DNA of 64,000 nucleotides. It comes from Actinomycetota bacterium (GTDB taxonomy: Bacteria > Actinomycetota > Coriobacteriia > Anaerosomatales > Anaerosomataceae). Position numbers and translations under genes: made by a program. Numbering within the stretch: the first letter of the stretch is position 1; every line of letters starts with the position of its first letter. This document shows, piece after piece, positions 1-8,340 of the stretch. Where the stretch lies: contig SBEH01000004.1 in NCBI GenBank assembly GCA_009668945.1, forward strand, positions 19,830-83,829. The letters are read 5' to 3'. Under the pieces are notes generated by a model that searched no databases, was not told the origin of the DNA, and worked only from the letters and a program-made list of their open reading frames with translations.

Positions 1-447
1 AGGCCCGACGTGATCATCATGGACGAGCCCACGCTCGGGCTCGACCCGCTCATGCAGCGCGAGTTCTGGCGGCTGGTGCAGGAGGCGTCTTCGGCGGGTT
101 CGACGGTGCTGCTCTCGTCCCACGTCCTGGCCGAAGTGGAACTCGGCTGCCACCGCATGGGTCTGATCCGCAACGGCCACCTTCTGCGCGTCGGTTCGCT
201 CGAGGAGCTTCGGACCACACGCGTTCACCGCGTCGATGCCATCGTGCACGATCACCCCGATGCAGCCGGACTGAACGCGATCGAGGGCGTGTCCGAGGCC
301 GTCGTGCAGGGCGACCGCTTGAGCTGCTCGGTGCACGGATCGATCGGCCCGCTTCTCGCGTGGCTCGCGGCGCGCGATGTCGTCGAACTGGACAGCCGCG
401 AACTCTCTCTCGAGGAGGTGTTCTTCACTGAGCTCGAAGCCGAGTGA
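1..447 (+). CDS. ABC transporter ATP-binding protein (3' part only)
   Basis: The gene enters from the left edge, so only about 148 C-terminal residues are visible. The visible part opens at the Walker B region (VIIMDEPTLGLDP), followed by the H-loop (LLSSHVL). Walker A and the signature motif lie outside the window. The tail after the H-loop is the usual accessory region of drug- and antibiotic-exporting ATPases of the CcmA type. The next gene, a two-module ABC-2 permease, overlaps its end, so the two almost certainly form one export system. The substrate cannot be read from sequence. Confidence 0.93.
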   Translation, partial: RPDVIIMDEPTLGLDPLMQREFWRLVQEASSAGSTVLLSSHVLAEVELGCHRMGLIRNGHLLRVGSLEELRTTRVHRVDAIVHDHPDAAGLNAIEGVSEAVVQGDRLSCSVHGSIGPLLAWLAARDVVELDSRELSLEEVFFTELEAE

Positions 448-2092
448 AGGGCGCGGATCGAGTTTCGCGCTGGTCGCCGATACGATTCGCACCCGCCGCA
501 CCACGATCCTGGTGTGGATGCTAGGCGGCGCTGCGGTGATGTACTTGATGGGCCTGGCGATCGCCCAGGAGTTCGCCGACTTCCCCGGCGGAGCCGCAGC
601 GCTTGCCGGCAGCATCACGCGGGCGGCCGAGGGGATGCGGATCATGCGCTGGCCCGCCGAGCGGCTGGACACCCTGGGCGGGTATCTCACCTACCACAAT
701 GTGACGATGCTGATGCTCGGCCTCGCGATCTATAGCGCCGTGCAGGGGACCCGGATGGTGCGTGGGGAAGAGCAGCGGCACGCCCTTGAGGAGATACTTG
801 CGACCGGCTGGTCGCGCTGGGCTGTCATCCGCGACCGGACCGTGGGCTTCGCGATCATCACGGCGGTGGTGTCGCTCGCCCTTGCTGTCGGCACGGCCGC
901 CGCCATGGCGGCGGGCGGCGAGTCGGACCTCGCGGGCTCGCTCGTCACGATGGTGGGGGTTGGCCTGTGCGGGATGGTCGGATACGCGCTGGGCTTGCTG
1001 GTTTCGCAACTTGTGCCCACCGCTCGCGGCGCTGCAGGTGTGAGTTCCATCATCCTGACCGCGCTCTACGTGCTGAACAACACGTGGGAGGAGCTGGGCT
1101 GGTTCGGCGCGGTGCGGTTCGCCTCGCCGTTCTACTACGCGAACTACCTGCGCGCGCTCGTTCCCGGCTACGGCTTCGACCTTCTCGCGACACTCGCGCT
1201 CGTGGTGATGGCGGACGTGCTCATCGGCCTCGCGGGGCTGGCGTTCGGCCGACGCTTCTATGGAGCTGCTCTGTGGCATCGCCGTCGCCGTAAGGAACTC
1301 CCAGCTGCGCTTCCCGGGGTGCGGCGCCAGCGGCTCTTCGGCTTCCCGTCGATGGCGCTGCTGTTCCGCGGCCGCGTGGGCCTGATCGCGTGGGCGGGGG
1401 GCGCTGGCTCCTTCGCGGGACTGATGATGGCGCTGGAGCCGAGCGTGATCGACATGTGGTCCACGTTCAGCAAGTACATGCCCGGCGCCGGCACCGACTC
1501 GGGTGTTTCTATCGAGACGATCTACGCGGGCTTCTCCGGCGAGATCGTGGCGCTCGTCATCGTCGCCTACGTGATCGTGCAGACGGCCGCGTGGACGGCT
1601 GATCTCGCCGAAGGCAGGGTGGAGGCCGTTCTCGCGACGCCGGTGTCGTGGTCGCGACTGGTGCTGGAACGGCTGGTGGCCCTGGTCTCCGGCGTAGCCT
1701 GCGTGACCGCCGGCGCGATCGTCGGGCTTGTGATAGGCGCCGCCGGTGTCGACTTCGAGCTGGCAGGCGCTGGTCTCGCGAGGCTGGCGGCGGATTCCGT
1801 CCTCTTCGGCGCGGCGCTCGGCGGGGTGGCTGCGGTCGTGGTCGCCGCGTTCCGCCGAGGCGCGGGCGTGACCGCGATGGCGGTGCTGATGACCGCCTCA
1901 TACCTCCAGGGCTACCTCGCGAAGATGTTCGAGTGGCCGGAGTGGGTCCAGAAGTACTCGCTGTTCAGCGCGTTCGGCAATCCGTACGTCGAGTGGCCCG
2001 GGTCAGGACAGACCGTGCTGCTCGCGGTGCTGGCGATCGCCGGTACGGCGGTCGCACTCGCAATCGCCGAGCGTACTCCGAAGGTGGCCTAG
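377..2092 (+). CDS. ABC-2 type permease, double module (antibiotic-exporter-like)
   Basis: This membrane protein of up to 571 residues has about 12 hydrophobic segments in two similar halves (roughly residues 45-300 and 330-570), an arrangement seen in the actinobacterial permeases annotated as exporters of polyketide antibiotics. It partners the ATPase encoded immediately upstream. The start is uncertain: ATG at 377 lies inside the ATPase gene and would give a hydrophilic leader, while a CTG at 428 sits about 8 bases after a GAGGAGG ribosome-binding site (413-419) and would give about 554 residues. The substrate is unknown; export of a drug, lipid or peptide is inferred from the family. Confidence 0.85.
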   Translation: MSSNWTAANSLSRRCSSLSSKPSEGRGSSFALVADTIRTRRTTILVWMLGGAAVMYLMGLAIAQEFADFPGGAAALAGSITRAAEGMRIMRWPAERLDTLGGYLTYHNVTMLMLGLAIYSAVQGTRMVRGEEQRHALEEILATGWSRWAVIRDRTVGFAIITAVVSLALAVGTAAAMAAGGESDLAGSLVTMVGVGLCGMVGYALGLLVSQLVPTARGAAGVSSIILTALYVLNNTWEELGWFGAVRFASPFYYANYLRALVPGYGFDLLATLALVVMADVLIGLAGLAFGRRFYGAALWHRRRRKELPAALPGVRRQRLFGFPSMALLFRGRVGLIAWAGGAGSFAGLMMALEPSVIDMWSTFSKYMPGAGTDSGVSIETIYAGFSGEIVALVIVAYVIVQTAAWTADLAEGRVEAVLATPVSWSRLVLERLVALVSGVACVTAGAIVGLVIGAAGVDFELAGAGLARLAADSVLFGAALGGVAAVVVAAFRRGAGVTAMAVLMTASYLQGYLAKMFEWPEWVQKYSLFSAFGNPYVEWPGSGQTVLLAVLAIAGTAVALAIAERTPKVA

Positions 2093-2141
2093 AAGGGGAA
2101 TCTCGGCGTACCGCTTAACCTGCGCGGGCCGCACACGCCCG

Positions 2142-2609
2142 CTAGGGCATGGCGTCGGCCGGGGCCGCCACCTCGGGCTTCGCCGCAGACAAGTCGCGCA
2201 GCAGCCGCACCGCGACTGCGATCAGCGCGATCTGTCCGATGATCGAGACTACGGCGAAGCCGATCACGACTGCGTACCGCCAGGTCTCGAGCGTCTCCAC
2301 CGAGTTCGCGATGCCGGTCACCTGAGCTGCGACCGCGGCCAGCAGCACTCCGCCGATCATCATGCCGATGCAGATTCCGACGGCGCCTCTTCGGTGATGG
2401 GCTGCGAGTGATGCGACCAGCACCAGGATCGTGCCGAGCAGCGCGATCGGATAGGCTTCGAACGGCATCAGGTAGTCGAACCGGAAGCCTCTGCCCTGCC
2501 CGATAGCGAGTACTCCGAAGACCGCCGGCGCCAGTATCGGCAGGGCTAGAAGCACGATGCCGACGAGGGCAAGCACCTTGGCCAGACCGCTACGTTTCCC
2601 CACGGTCAT
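2142..2609 (-). CDS. small four-helix membrane protein of unknown function
   Basis: This encodes about 155 residues with four hydrophobic segments (near residues 10-35, 45-65, 75-100 and 120-145) and a short hydrophilic C-terminus. I do not recognise the family. ATG at 2609 follows an AAGGGGGTG ribosome-binding site; the GTG one codon upstream is possible. It is about 55 bases downstream of the RlpA-like gene on the same strand and may be co-transcribed with it. Confidence 0.7.
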   Translation of the reverse strand: MTVGKRSGLAKVLALVGIVLLALPILAPAVFGVLAIGQGRGFRFDYLMPFEAYPIALLGTILVLVASLAAHHRRGAVGICIGMMIGGVLLAAVAAQVTGIANSVETLETWRYAVVIGFAVVSIIGQIALIAVAVRLLRDLSAAKPEVAAPADAMP

Positions 2610-2666
2610 CACCCCCTTACGGTGTGTTTCCCCCGCAACGGGACGTCGTACGCACGTGGTGTGGTG

Positions 2667-3590
2667 CTACTGAGAGATGATGCGATACCGCACCTGTCGC
2701 ACGCCCGAGAAGCCGAGGACGCGCGCCACGCCGGGACCCAGGTCCCAGTCTCGGCCCGGTATGAAGGGACCGCGGTCGGCCACGCGCGCCACCGCGCGTT
2801 TGCCGTTGTACTCGAACTCCACGAGCGTGCCGAACGGCAGGGTCTTGTGCGCCACCATCATCGAGTACGGCCCTATCACCTCGCCACTCGCCCCCTTGCC
2901 CGTGAAGTTGTAGCCGTAGTGGGACGCGACGCCGACCTGCCACTCGCCGCTTCCGGTGAGTCCCTGATCCGGCGCCGCTTTCGCCTGCTGCGCGGCCTTC
3001 GCCGCCGCGGCACGTGCCGCCTCAGCGGCCACACGGGCCTCGTACTCGCGCAGCGCAGCGCTGCTGTTCGCGAACTCCCGTTTCGCGCGGTCGAGCTCCT
3101 GGGTCACGGCCTCAAGCGCCTGCGCCTGTCCGGCCTGCAGCGCCATGAGCTCCTCGGCCGACTTCGCCGCCGCCGCGCGAGCGGCCTTGAGCGCCTCGAT
3201 GTTCTCGGCGTCCTGGCGGGCCATGCGGTCTATCACGTCGAGACGCCGGGTGAGCTCGGGCAGCGATGATGCGCCGAGCAGCAGTTCGAGGGCGCCCGCA
3301 TCGCCCGAGCGGTACATCGCGACGACGCGGGTCTGCAGCCGGTGCTGGTAGACGGTCTGGTCAGCGATTATGCGGTCCAGTTCGGCCGAAGCAGCGGCAA
3401 CCTGGGCGTCTATCGCGTCGGCCTGAGCCTGCACCTCGTTGTACCGTGCGGTCGCGGCGTCGAGTGCGGCGCGGTCGATCGCGACCTCGTCGGCAAGGGG
3501 GGTGGCCATCGCGGGCGCGGCTGCTGCTGCGGCGGCTCCGGCTGCGATCACCGTGGCAATGGCAACGGCGACTGTCTTTCGGAGAGACAT
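2667..3590 (-). CDS. secreted coiled-coil protein with RlpA-like double-psi beta-barrel
   Basis: This is a 307-residue protein. Residues 1-30 form a signal peptide rich in Ala and ending near AMA. Residues 33-215 are a long, Ala-rich coiled coil like those of NlpC/P60 and EnvC-type cell wall proteins. Residues about 222-307 are an RlpA-like double-psi beta-barrel, with GVASHYGYNFTGKGASGE, the MVAHKTLPFGT stretch and the VADRGPF motif with its catalytic-type Asp. It probably acts on or binds peptidoglycan outside the cell. The same coiled-coil plus RlpA layout is common in Gram-positive bacteria. A GCGGGTC hairpin (3631-3649) lies upstream without a T-tract. Confidence 0.88.
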   Translation of the reverse strand: MSLRKTVAVAIATVIAAGAAAAAAAPAMATPLADEVAIDRAALDAATARYNEVQAQADAIDAQVAAASAELDRIIADQTVYQHRLQTRVVAMYRSGDAGALELLLGASSLPELTRRLDVIDRMARQDAENIEALKAARAAAAKSAEELMALQAGQAQALEAVTQELDRAKREFANSSAALREYEARVAAEAARAAAAKAAQQAKAAPDQGLTGSGEWQVGVASHYGYNFTGKGASGEVIGPYSMMVAHKTLPFGTLVEFEYNGKRAVARVADRGPFIPGRDWDLGPGVARVLGFSGVRQVRYRIISQ

Positions 3591-3672
3591 GTCGGCAAGT
3601 GTAGCACCGCGCAGCGACGCGCAGGACGGCGCGGGTCCGCGTGACCCGCGGTCACGTCACGCGACGCCGCGG

Positions 3673-3957
3673 CTAGAAGTAGCTCCGGACCCTGCAGCCT
3701 AGACGCTCGAGGTGCTTCGGCAGGTTCTCGAAGTGCTTGCTGCTGCCCGGGAACGCCTTGCCGACGCTGACTCCGCCCTGGCTCAGGTTGAGGGGCATAG
3801 CGCAGACCTCGGTCACGCGCTTCCGGAACTCCTCGTCGGCCTCATCCGTCCACTCGAAGCCGATGTCCAGCATCTTGCCGTTCTCGTCGAGCGCATGCCA
3901 CGTGAGCGTGGCGAGAAGCACGTCGTTCCTGGTGAGATCCATGTGTGCCTTGAGCAC
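3673..3957 (-). CDS. small conserved-looking protein of unknown function
   Basis: This encodes about 94 residues from GTG 3957, chosen because a GGAAGG site lies just upstream; an internal ATG at 3942 would give 89 residues. A longer reading to 4059 would overlap the glucosidase gene and has no ribosome-binding site. The product is soluble and mixed alpha/beta in character, with an Asp/Glu-rich middle (FEWTDEADEEF) and a basic C-terminus ending RVRSYF. No family is recognised. It begins 28 bases after the glucosidase stop codon, so it is probably the second gene of that operon. Confidence 0.6.
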   Translation of the reverse strand: MLKAHMDLTRNDVLLATLTWHALDENGKMLDIGFEWTDEADEEFRKRVTEVCAMPLNLSQGGVSVGKAFPGSSKHFENLPKHLERLGCRVRSYF

Positions 3958-3985
3958 GGCTGCCTTCCGCCTTCCCGGGCCGGTT

Positions 3986-5617
3986 CTATCGCTGCGCTTC
4001 GTCAGGAGCAGTCGCACCGAATACCAGCACCTCGTAAGGAGCAAGCCGAAGTCCGTCACGTCCGCCTGCTACGCGCTTCCTGCGGCGCGACGATAGTAGC
4101 ACCTCGGTACTGGACGCCGCGTGCTCGGCCAGCCGGAGCGGTTCTGACGTTCGGCCGCGGAAGTTGAGCAGCACCGTCACGGTTCGCCCGTCGGCCTCAC
4201 GGACGTACCCGAAGACGCCCCGGGGCATCGAATCGAGAGCCCGGTAGGTGCCGGTCTGCAGGGCGAGGTGCTTGCGCCGCAGGCCGAGAAGCGCCCGGTA
4301 CCAGTTCAGGACCGAGTCCGGGTCCTCCCGCTCCCCCTCCACGTTCCAGTACGGGTACGAGGGGTCCACGGGCAGCCAAGGCGTGCCGGTAGTGAACCCG
4401 GCGCCAGGATCGGCGCTCCACTGCATCGGCGTCCGCGAGCCGTCACGGCCCTTCTCGAGCGGCCAGTAGCGCTTGCCGACCGGGTCGTCGAGTGCCCCGC
4501 GCGGAACCGCGCTCTGCCGCATGCCGATCTCCTCGCCGTAGTAGAGGATCGGCGTGCCTCTAAGGGTAAGCAGCATGGCTGCCGCGACTTTGACCCGCAG
4601 GTCGGCGTCGGACCCTCCGCCGAAGCGGGTGAAGGTGCGCTTGAGGTCGTGGTTGTTGAGGTAGTAGCAGGGCCAGCCGCCCGAAGGGACGTGTCCCTCC
4701 ATCCACGCCACAGCATCGCGGAACGGTTTCGCGCCCCAAGGGCGCAACGCGAAGTCCAGGTAGAACGGCAGATGAAGCGTGTCGCCTCCGTCGCCCGCGT
4801 ACGCGAGGGCTTCGGCGGGGTCGTCCGTGCATACCTCGCCGAGCATCGCGCGGTCCTCGAACCGGTCGGTCAGCCGGCGCAGTGCGCGCGCGGTCTCCAG
4901 ACTCTCGGGCAGCGACCGGTCACGCACGTGCTTCTGCCAGAAGTACGGCCGCCAGCCGAAGGACCGCGGGTTGTCGCGGCAGGCCTCGTCTTCGAACAGG
5001 AAGTTGATGAGGTCGAGACGGAACCCATCCACGCCCTTCTCGAGCCAGAACTCCACCACGCGAAGCATCTCGTTCCTGACCGCCGGGTTGCGCCAGTTGA
5101 GGTCGGGTTGGAAGGGGAGAAAGGCGTGGTAGTAGTACTGGCCGGAGGCGGCGTCGAACTCCCAGGCGCTGCCCTCGACCATCGCCACCCACCGGTTCGG
5201 CGGCCTGCCGGGCCTCCGGCCGTCGCGCCAGACGTACCAGTCGCGCTTGGGGTTGTCCCGCGAGGAGCGCGATTCGGCGAACCACGGGTGCTGCTCCGAG
5301 GTATGGTTGAGCACCATGTCCATGATCACGCGGATCCCGCGCGCGTGGCACTCCCCTAGCAGCTCATCGAAGTCGGCCATCGTCCCGAACCGCGGGTCGA
5401 CGGCGTAGTAGTCGGCCACGTCGTAGCCGAAGTCCTGCAGGGGAGACGTGTTGACCGGCGTCAGCCAGACCGCATCGACGCCGAGTGTGTCGGAGAGGTA
5501 GTCGAGCTTGCCGATGATGCCGCGGAGGTCGCCGCGTCCGTCACCGTCCGAATCGGCGAAGCTGGACACCGCGATCTGGTAGATGACTCCCGACTTCCAC
5601 CACGGCATCGCTGTCAT
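3986..5617 (-). CDS. GH13 alpha-glucosidase (oligo-1,6-glucosidase-like)
   Basis: This 543-residue cytoplasmic glycoside hydrolase of family 13 likely releases glucose from short alpha-glucosides. The TIM-barrel motifs are clear: a calcium-type loop DSDGDGRGDLRG near residue 22, DMVLNH near 100, the nucleophile Asp202 in DGFRLDLINF, the acid/base Glu261 in MLGEVC, and the transition-state Asp324 in YLNNHDLKRTF. QPDLNW near 170 is typical of the oligo-1,6-glucosidase and alpha-glucosidase subfamily. There is no signal peptide. ATG 5617 has a GGAGACG site about 8 bases upstream. Precise specificity (alpha-1,4, alpha-1,6 or trehalose-type) cannot be fixed from the sequence. It could serve glycogen or trehalose turnover. 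Confidence 0.93.
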   Translation of the reverse strand: MTAMPWWKSGVIYQIAVSSFADSDGDGRGDLRGIIGKLDYLSDTLGVDAVWLTPVNTSPLQDFGYDVADYYAVDPRFGTMADFDELLGECHARGIRVIMDMVLNHTSEQHPWFAESRSSRDNPKRDWYVWRDGRRPGRPPNRWVAMVEGSAWEFDAASGQYYYHAFLPFQPDLNWRNPAVRNEMLRVVEFWLEKGVDGFRLDLINFLFEDEACRDNPRSFGWRPYFWQKHVRDRSLPESLETARALRRLTDRFEDRAMLGEVCTDDPAEALAYAGDGGDTLHLPFYLDFALRPWGAKPFRDAVAWMEGHVPSGGWPCYYLNNHDLKRTFTRFGGGSDADLRVKVAAAMLLTLRGTPILYYGEEIGMRQSAVPRGALDDPVGKRYWPLEKGRDGSRTPMQWSADPGAGFTTGTPWLPVDPSYPYWNVEGEREDPDSVLNWYRALLGLRRKHLALQTGTYRALDSMPRGVFGYVREADGRTVTVLLNFRGRTSEPLRLAEHAASSTEVLLSSRRRKRVAGGRDGLRLAPYEVLVFGATAPDEAQR

Positions 5618-5662
5618 TGCATCACGTCTCCGCTCGGTCGCGCGCCGGCCTCCCGGGTCATG

Positions 5663-7177
5663 CTACCCGCTGCGCCCTCGCACGCGAATCGCTGCCTCTC
5701 GCGGTACCGGGCAGTGGGTCTCGCACACGCCACAGCCGATGCAGCGCTTCTCGATGACATGCGGGCGCTTGATCGTGATGGGTTCGCCCTCCGGCCTGCT
5801 GACCGTCTCCTCCGTCAGCACGATCGCCTTGTCTGGGATCGGGCACAACTCCTGGCAGACCAGGCACGTGCGGTAGTCGGTCCACGGTATGCAGCGCGCG
5901 GTGTCGATGTAGGCGCGACCGATGACGGTCTTCCGCTTCGTCTCGAGTTCGAGCGGTCGAATCGCCGACGAGGGGCAGACCTTGCCGCACTCGGCGCAGT
6001 TCCAGTCGCACGACCCGACCCGATAGTCGAGCTCAGGTGTGAAGAGCCCCTCGATGCCGGACTTCGAGAGCGACGGCTGAAGGACGTTCGAGGGGCAGAC
6101 CTTCATGCACTGCCCGCAGCGCGTACACAGCGCGAGGAACGCGCTCTCGTCTCTGGCGCCGGGCGGGCGGACGAGGTAGCGGTCGGGGGTCCGTCGGGAG
6201 AGGCCGGTGAAGGTGAAGAACCCGGCGAGCAGTCCAGCGCCACCCGCGGTCAGAAACGCGCGCCGCGACGGCGTGTAGAGCGACCTGCGCGGGCGGGCAG
6301 CGGTTGAGATCGCGTCGGCCGGGCAGACGTCGGCGCACTTCATGCACATCTGGCAGCGTGACGTATCGGTCGCGCGGTAGCCGTCTCGCACTGCGTCGAG
6401 CGGGCAGACTTGCTCGCACTTGCCGCACGAGATGCAGGCCTCGGCATCTACCACCCGGCCACGGATGGCGCCACGGCCGACGAGACCGAAGAGCGCTCCG
6501 AGCGGGCAGAGGTGCCGGCACCAGAAGCGCCGCTCGACGAGACTCGCTGCAAGCATCAGCGCGAGCATCCCGAGCACGAGCAGGGCGAGCCCGTACACGC
6601 GCGGCTCGGCGTAGATGATGCGGCCGCTGAGCGCGGTCGTCACGGAGTCGACGGCCCCTCGGAGCGGCGGCGCGAGGTAGGCGATATCGCCGGCCAGCCG
6701 GACGGTGCGGTCGATCGCGGGAAAGAGCAGCGTCGTGGCCGCGCGTGTCGCGGTGGTCAGCGGATCGAACACCAGGTAGGCGCCGGTGCCGAACAGCAGT
6801 AGGCCAGCTACGAACAGAAGCACGATCGTCGGCATCCTGCGCCACACGTCGCGCGCACTCTCGGACAGGCCGATACGACGCTTCGCAGTGGATGTCCACT
6901 CGATGAGTGTGCCCATCGGGCAGACGTAGCCGCAGAAGGCGCGACCCAAGAACAGCGGTGCCACGAGGACCACCAGCGCGAGCCACATCTCGACGCGGAG
7001 CACTCCGTTCACGAGTGAGTTGATGGCCACGAGCGGGTCGGCAACCAGGAACGAGCCGAGGAACACGTTGCCCAGAGGCCAGACGGTGAGCGCGAGCAGG
7101 CCGAGGAACAGCGCAAGGAAGGCGAGCTGAGACCAGCGGCGATACCGGTGCAGCCCCTTGCGCTCCCGCGCTGCCAT
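5663..7177 (-). CDS. membrane polyferredoxin, NapH/NapG-like fusion
   Basis: This 504-residue protein joins two families. Residues 1-250 are NapH/MauN-like, with about four membrane segments and the CGYVCPMG and CRHLCPLG motifs. Two [4Fe-4S] sites follow (CISCGKCEQVCP and CQMCMKCADVCP). Around residue 300 a twin-arginine-like segment (SRRAFLTAGGAGLLAG) with a hydrophobic stretch introduces a second, NapG/MauM-like half with further cysteine clusters (CTRCGQCMKVCP, CAECGKVCP, CLVCQELCP, CIGCGVCETHCP). It probably passes electrons between the quinone pool and outer-face redox enzymes. Its ATG directly abuts the stop codon of the upstream DUF362 gene, so translation is probably coupled. The electron acceptor is unknown. 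Confidence 0.9.
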   Translation of the reverse strand: MAARERKGLHRYRRWSQLAFLALFLGLLALTVWPLGNVFLGSFLVADPLVAINSLVNGVLRVEMWLALVVLVAPLFLGRAFCGYVCPMGTLIEWTSTAKRRIGLSESARDVWRRMPTIVLLFVAGLLLFGTGAYLVFDPLTTATRAATTLLFPAIDRTVRLAGDIAYLAPPLRGAVDSVTTALSGRIIYAEPRVYGLALLVLGMLALMLAASLVERRFWCRHLCPLGALFGLVGRGAIRGRVVDAEACISCGKCEQVCPLDAVRDGYRATDTSRCQMCMKCADVCPADAISTAARPRRSLYTPSRRAFLTAGGAGLLAGFFTFTGLSRRTPDRYLVRPPGARDESAFLALCTRCGQCMKVCPSNVLQPSLSKSGIEGLFTPELDYRVGSCDWNCAECGKVCPSSAIRPLELETKRKTVIGRAYIDTARCIPWTDYRTCLVCQELCPIPDKAIVLTEETVSRPEGEPITIKRPHVIEKRCIGCGVCETHCPVPREAAIRVRGRSG

Positions 7178-8170
7178 CTACGTCGTCAGCTCGTCTATCC
7201 GCAGCTGCGTGAGGTCGGTCACGCCCACACCCCGCTCCTGGGCGTTGCGCAGGTACGGGAGGTCTTGCGCGGTCAGGCCGAAGAGCGTGGCGCCGTACGC
7301 ATCCACCGAAGGCATGCTCGTGCCGGCGATCACGGTCTTCGGCGTCTCAACGTCGGCGAGCGATCCTCCCGTGGGGCCGTTGCGTACCATGATCCGGTAG
7401 GCGTCCAGGATGACGAGATGCGGTCTGACGACCGTGGCCAGATCCACGATCTTCTGGTCGAACTCCTGATGGATCTCGCCCCGCTCGCCCCCCATGATCC
7501 CCATCAGGTTCTTCATCGCCATCGTGAGTATCGCCATGCCGTGGTGCTTGGCGATCGGCATGTTGATGAAGGTGTCCGCCTCGAAGACATCGGTCACGAG
7601 CGGCCAGGAGGTCAGCGCGACGCCTCCGGGGATCTCGACGCGCTCGAAGTTGCGGTCGGTGAGCGTCCTCATCGCCCCGCCTGCCGCGTTCACTGCGGCC
7701 TCGATGCCCGAAACGGAGTAGGCGGTGCGAGGATCGCTCGTCGGCCGGTCGAAGACGACGACCTCGGCGGCGCCGGCCTCGTAGGCCATGCTCACCACTG
7801 CCGCTACGACGGCCGGGTTCGTTGTCGTCGCGAACTCGGGCTCTCTTCCGACGATCACGTTCGGCTTGATCGCCACGCGCCCGCCGGATTTGACGAACCG
7901 CTCCATCCCGCCGAGCGAAGCAACGGCGGCGCGGACGTTGGTGGCGGGGTCCTCGCCACGGCGGACCGCAAGGTCGGGAGGCGGCTCGGTCTGCGGTGTG
8001 GCGGTCGCCTCGACAGTGGCGGTAGAGGTGTCACCCGACATGCTCACCGCACGGCCGGCGTCGCTCCCGCCTGACGACCAGTCCAGCAGGCGTGCGCAGC
8101 CCGCGAGTCCGCCAGAGCATCCGATGACGGTGCAGCCCAGTGCGATCCGGCAGAATTCGCGACGGTCCAC
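7178..8170 (-). CDS. Tat-exported DUF362 domain protein
   Basis: This is a 330-residue protein. Residues 1-25 are a twin-arginine signal (DRREFCRIALG followed by a hydrophobic stretch and an AGC lipobox-like site), so it is probably exported folded and perhaps lipid-anchored. The rest is a DUF362 domain (KPNVIVGREPEF, PIAKHHGMAILTMAMKNLMG). Unlike the other two DUF362 proteins in this window it has no C-terminal ferredoxin clusters; those may be supplied by the adjoining polyferredoxin encoded next. GTG 8170 is preceded by GGAGGAAGCC. The biochemical role of DUF362 is not established; a redox or iron-sulfur-linked function is inferred from context. Confidence 0.88.
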   Translation of the reverse strand: MDRREFCRIALGCTVIGCSGGLAGCARLLDWSSGGSDAGRAVSMSGDTSTATVEATATPQTEPPPDLAVRRGEDPATNVRAAVASLGGMERFVKSGGRVAIKPNVIVGREPEFATTTNPAVVAAVVSMAYEAGAAEVVVFDRPTSDPRTAYSVSGIEAAVNAAGGAMRTLTDRNFERVEIPGGVALTSWPLVTDVFEADTFINMPIAKHHGMAILTMAMKNLMGIMGGERGEIHQEFDQKIVDLATVVRPHLVILDAYRIMVRNGPTGGSLADVETPKTVIAGTSMPSVDAYGATLFGLTAQDLPYLRNAQERGVGVTDLTQLRIDELTT

Positions 8171-8340
8171 GGCTTCCTCCGGGTGGTCGGCCGACTGATC
8201 GGTTCACGATGGTACTTACCCCCGCCGACGGCGCTGAGCCTTCCGCGACCTGGGTACGAGTATCCGAGGAAGGAACTACACAGACCCTACGGGCGTGGGA
8301 CATCCCGGTTCCCAGGGAGCGGCATGGAGGAGGCGGTACC

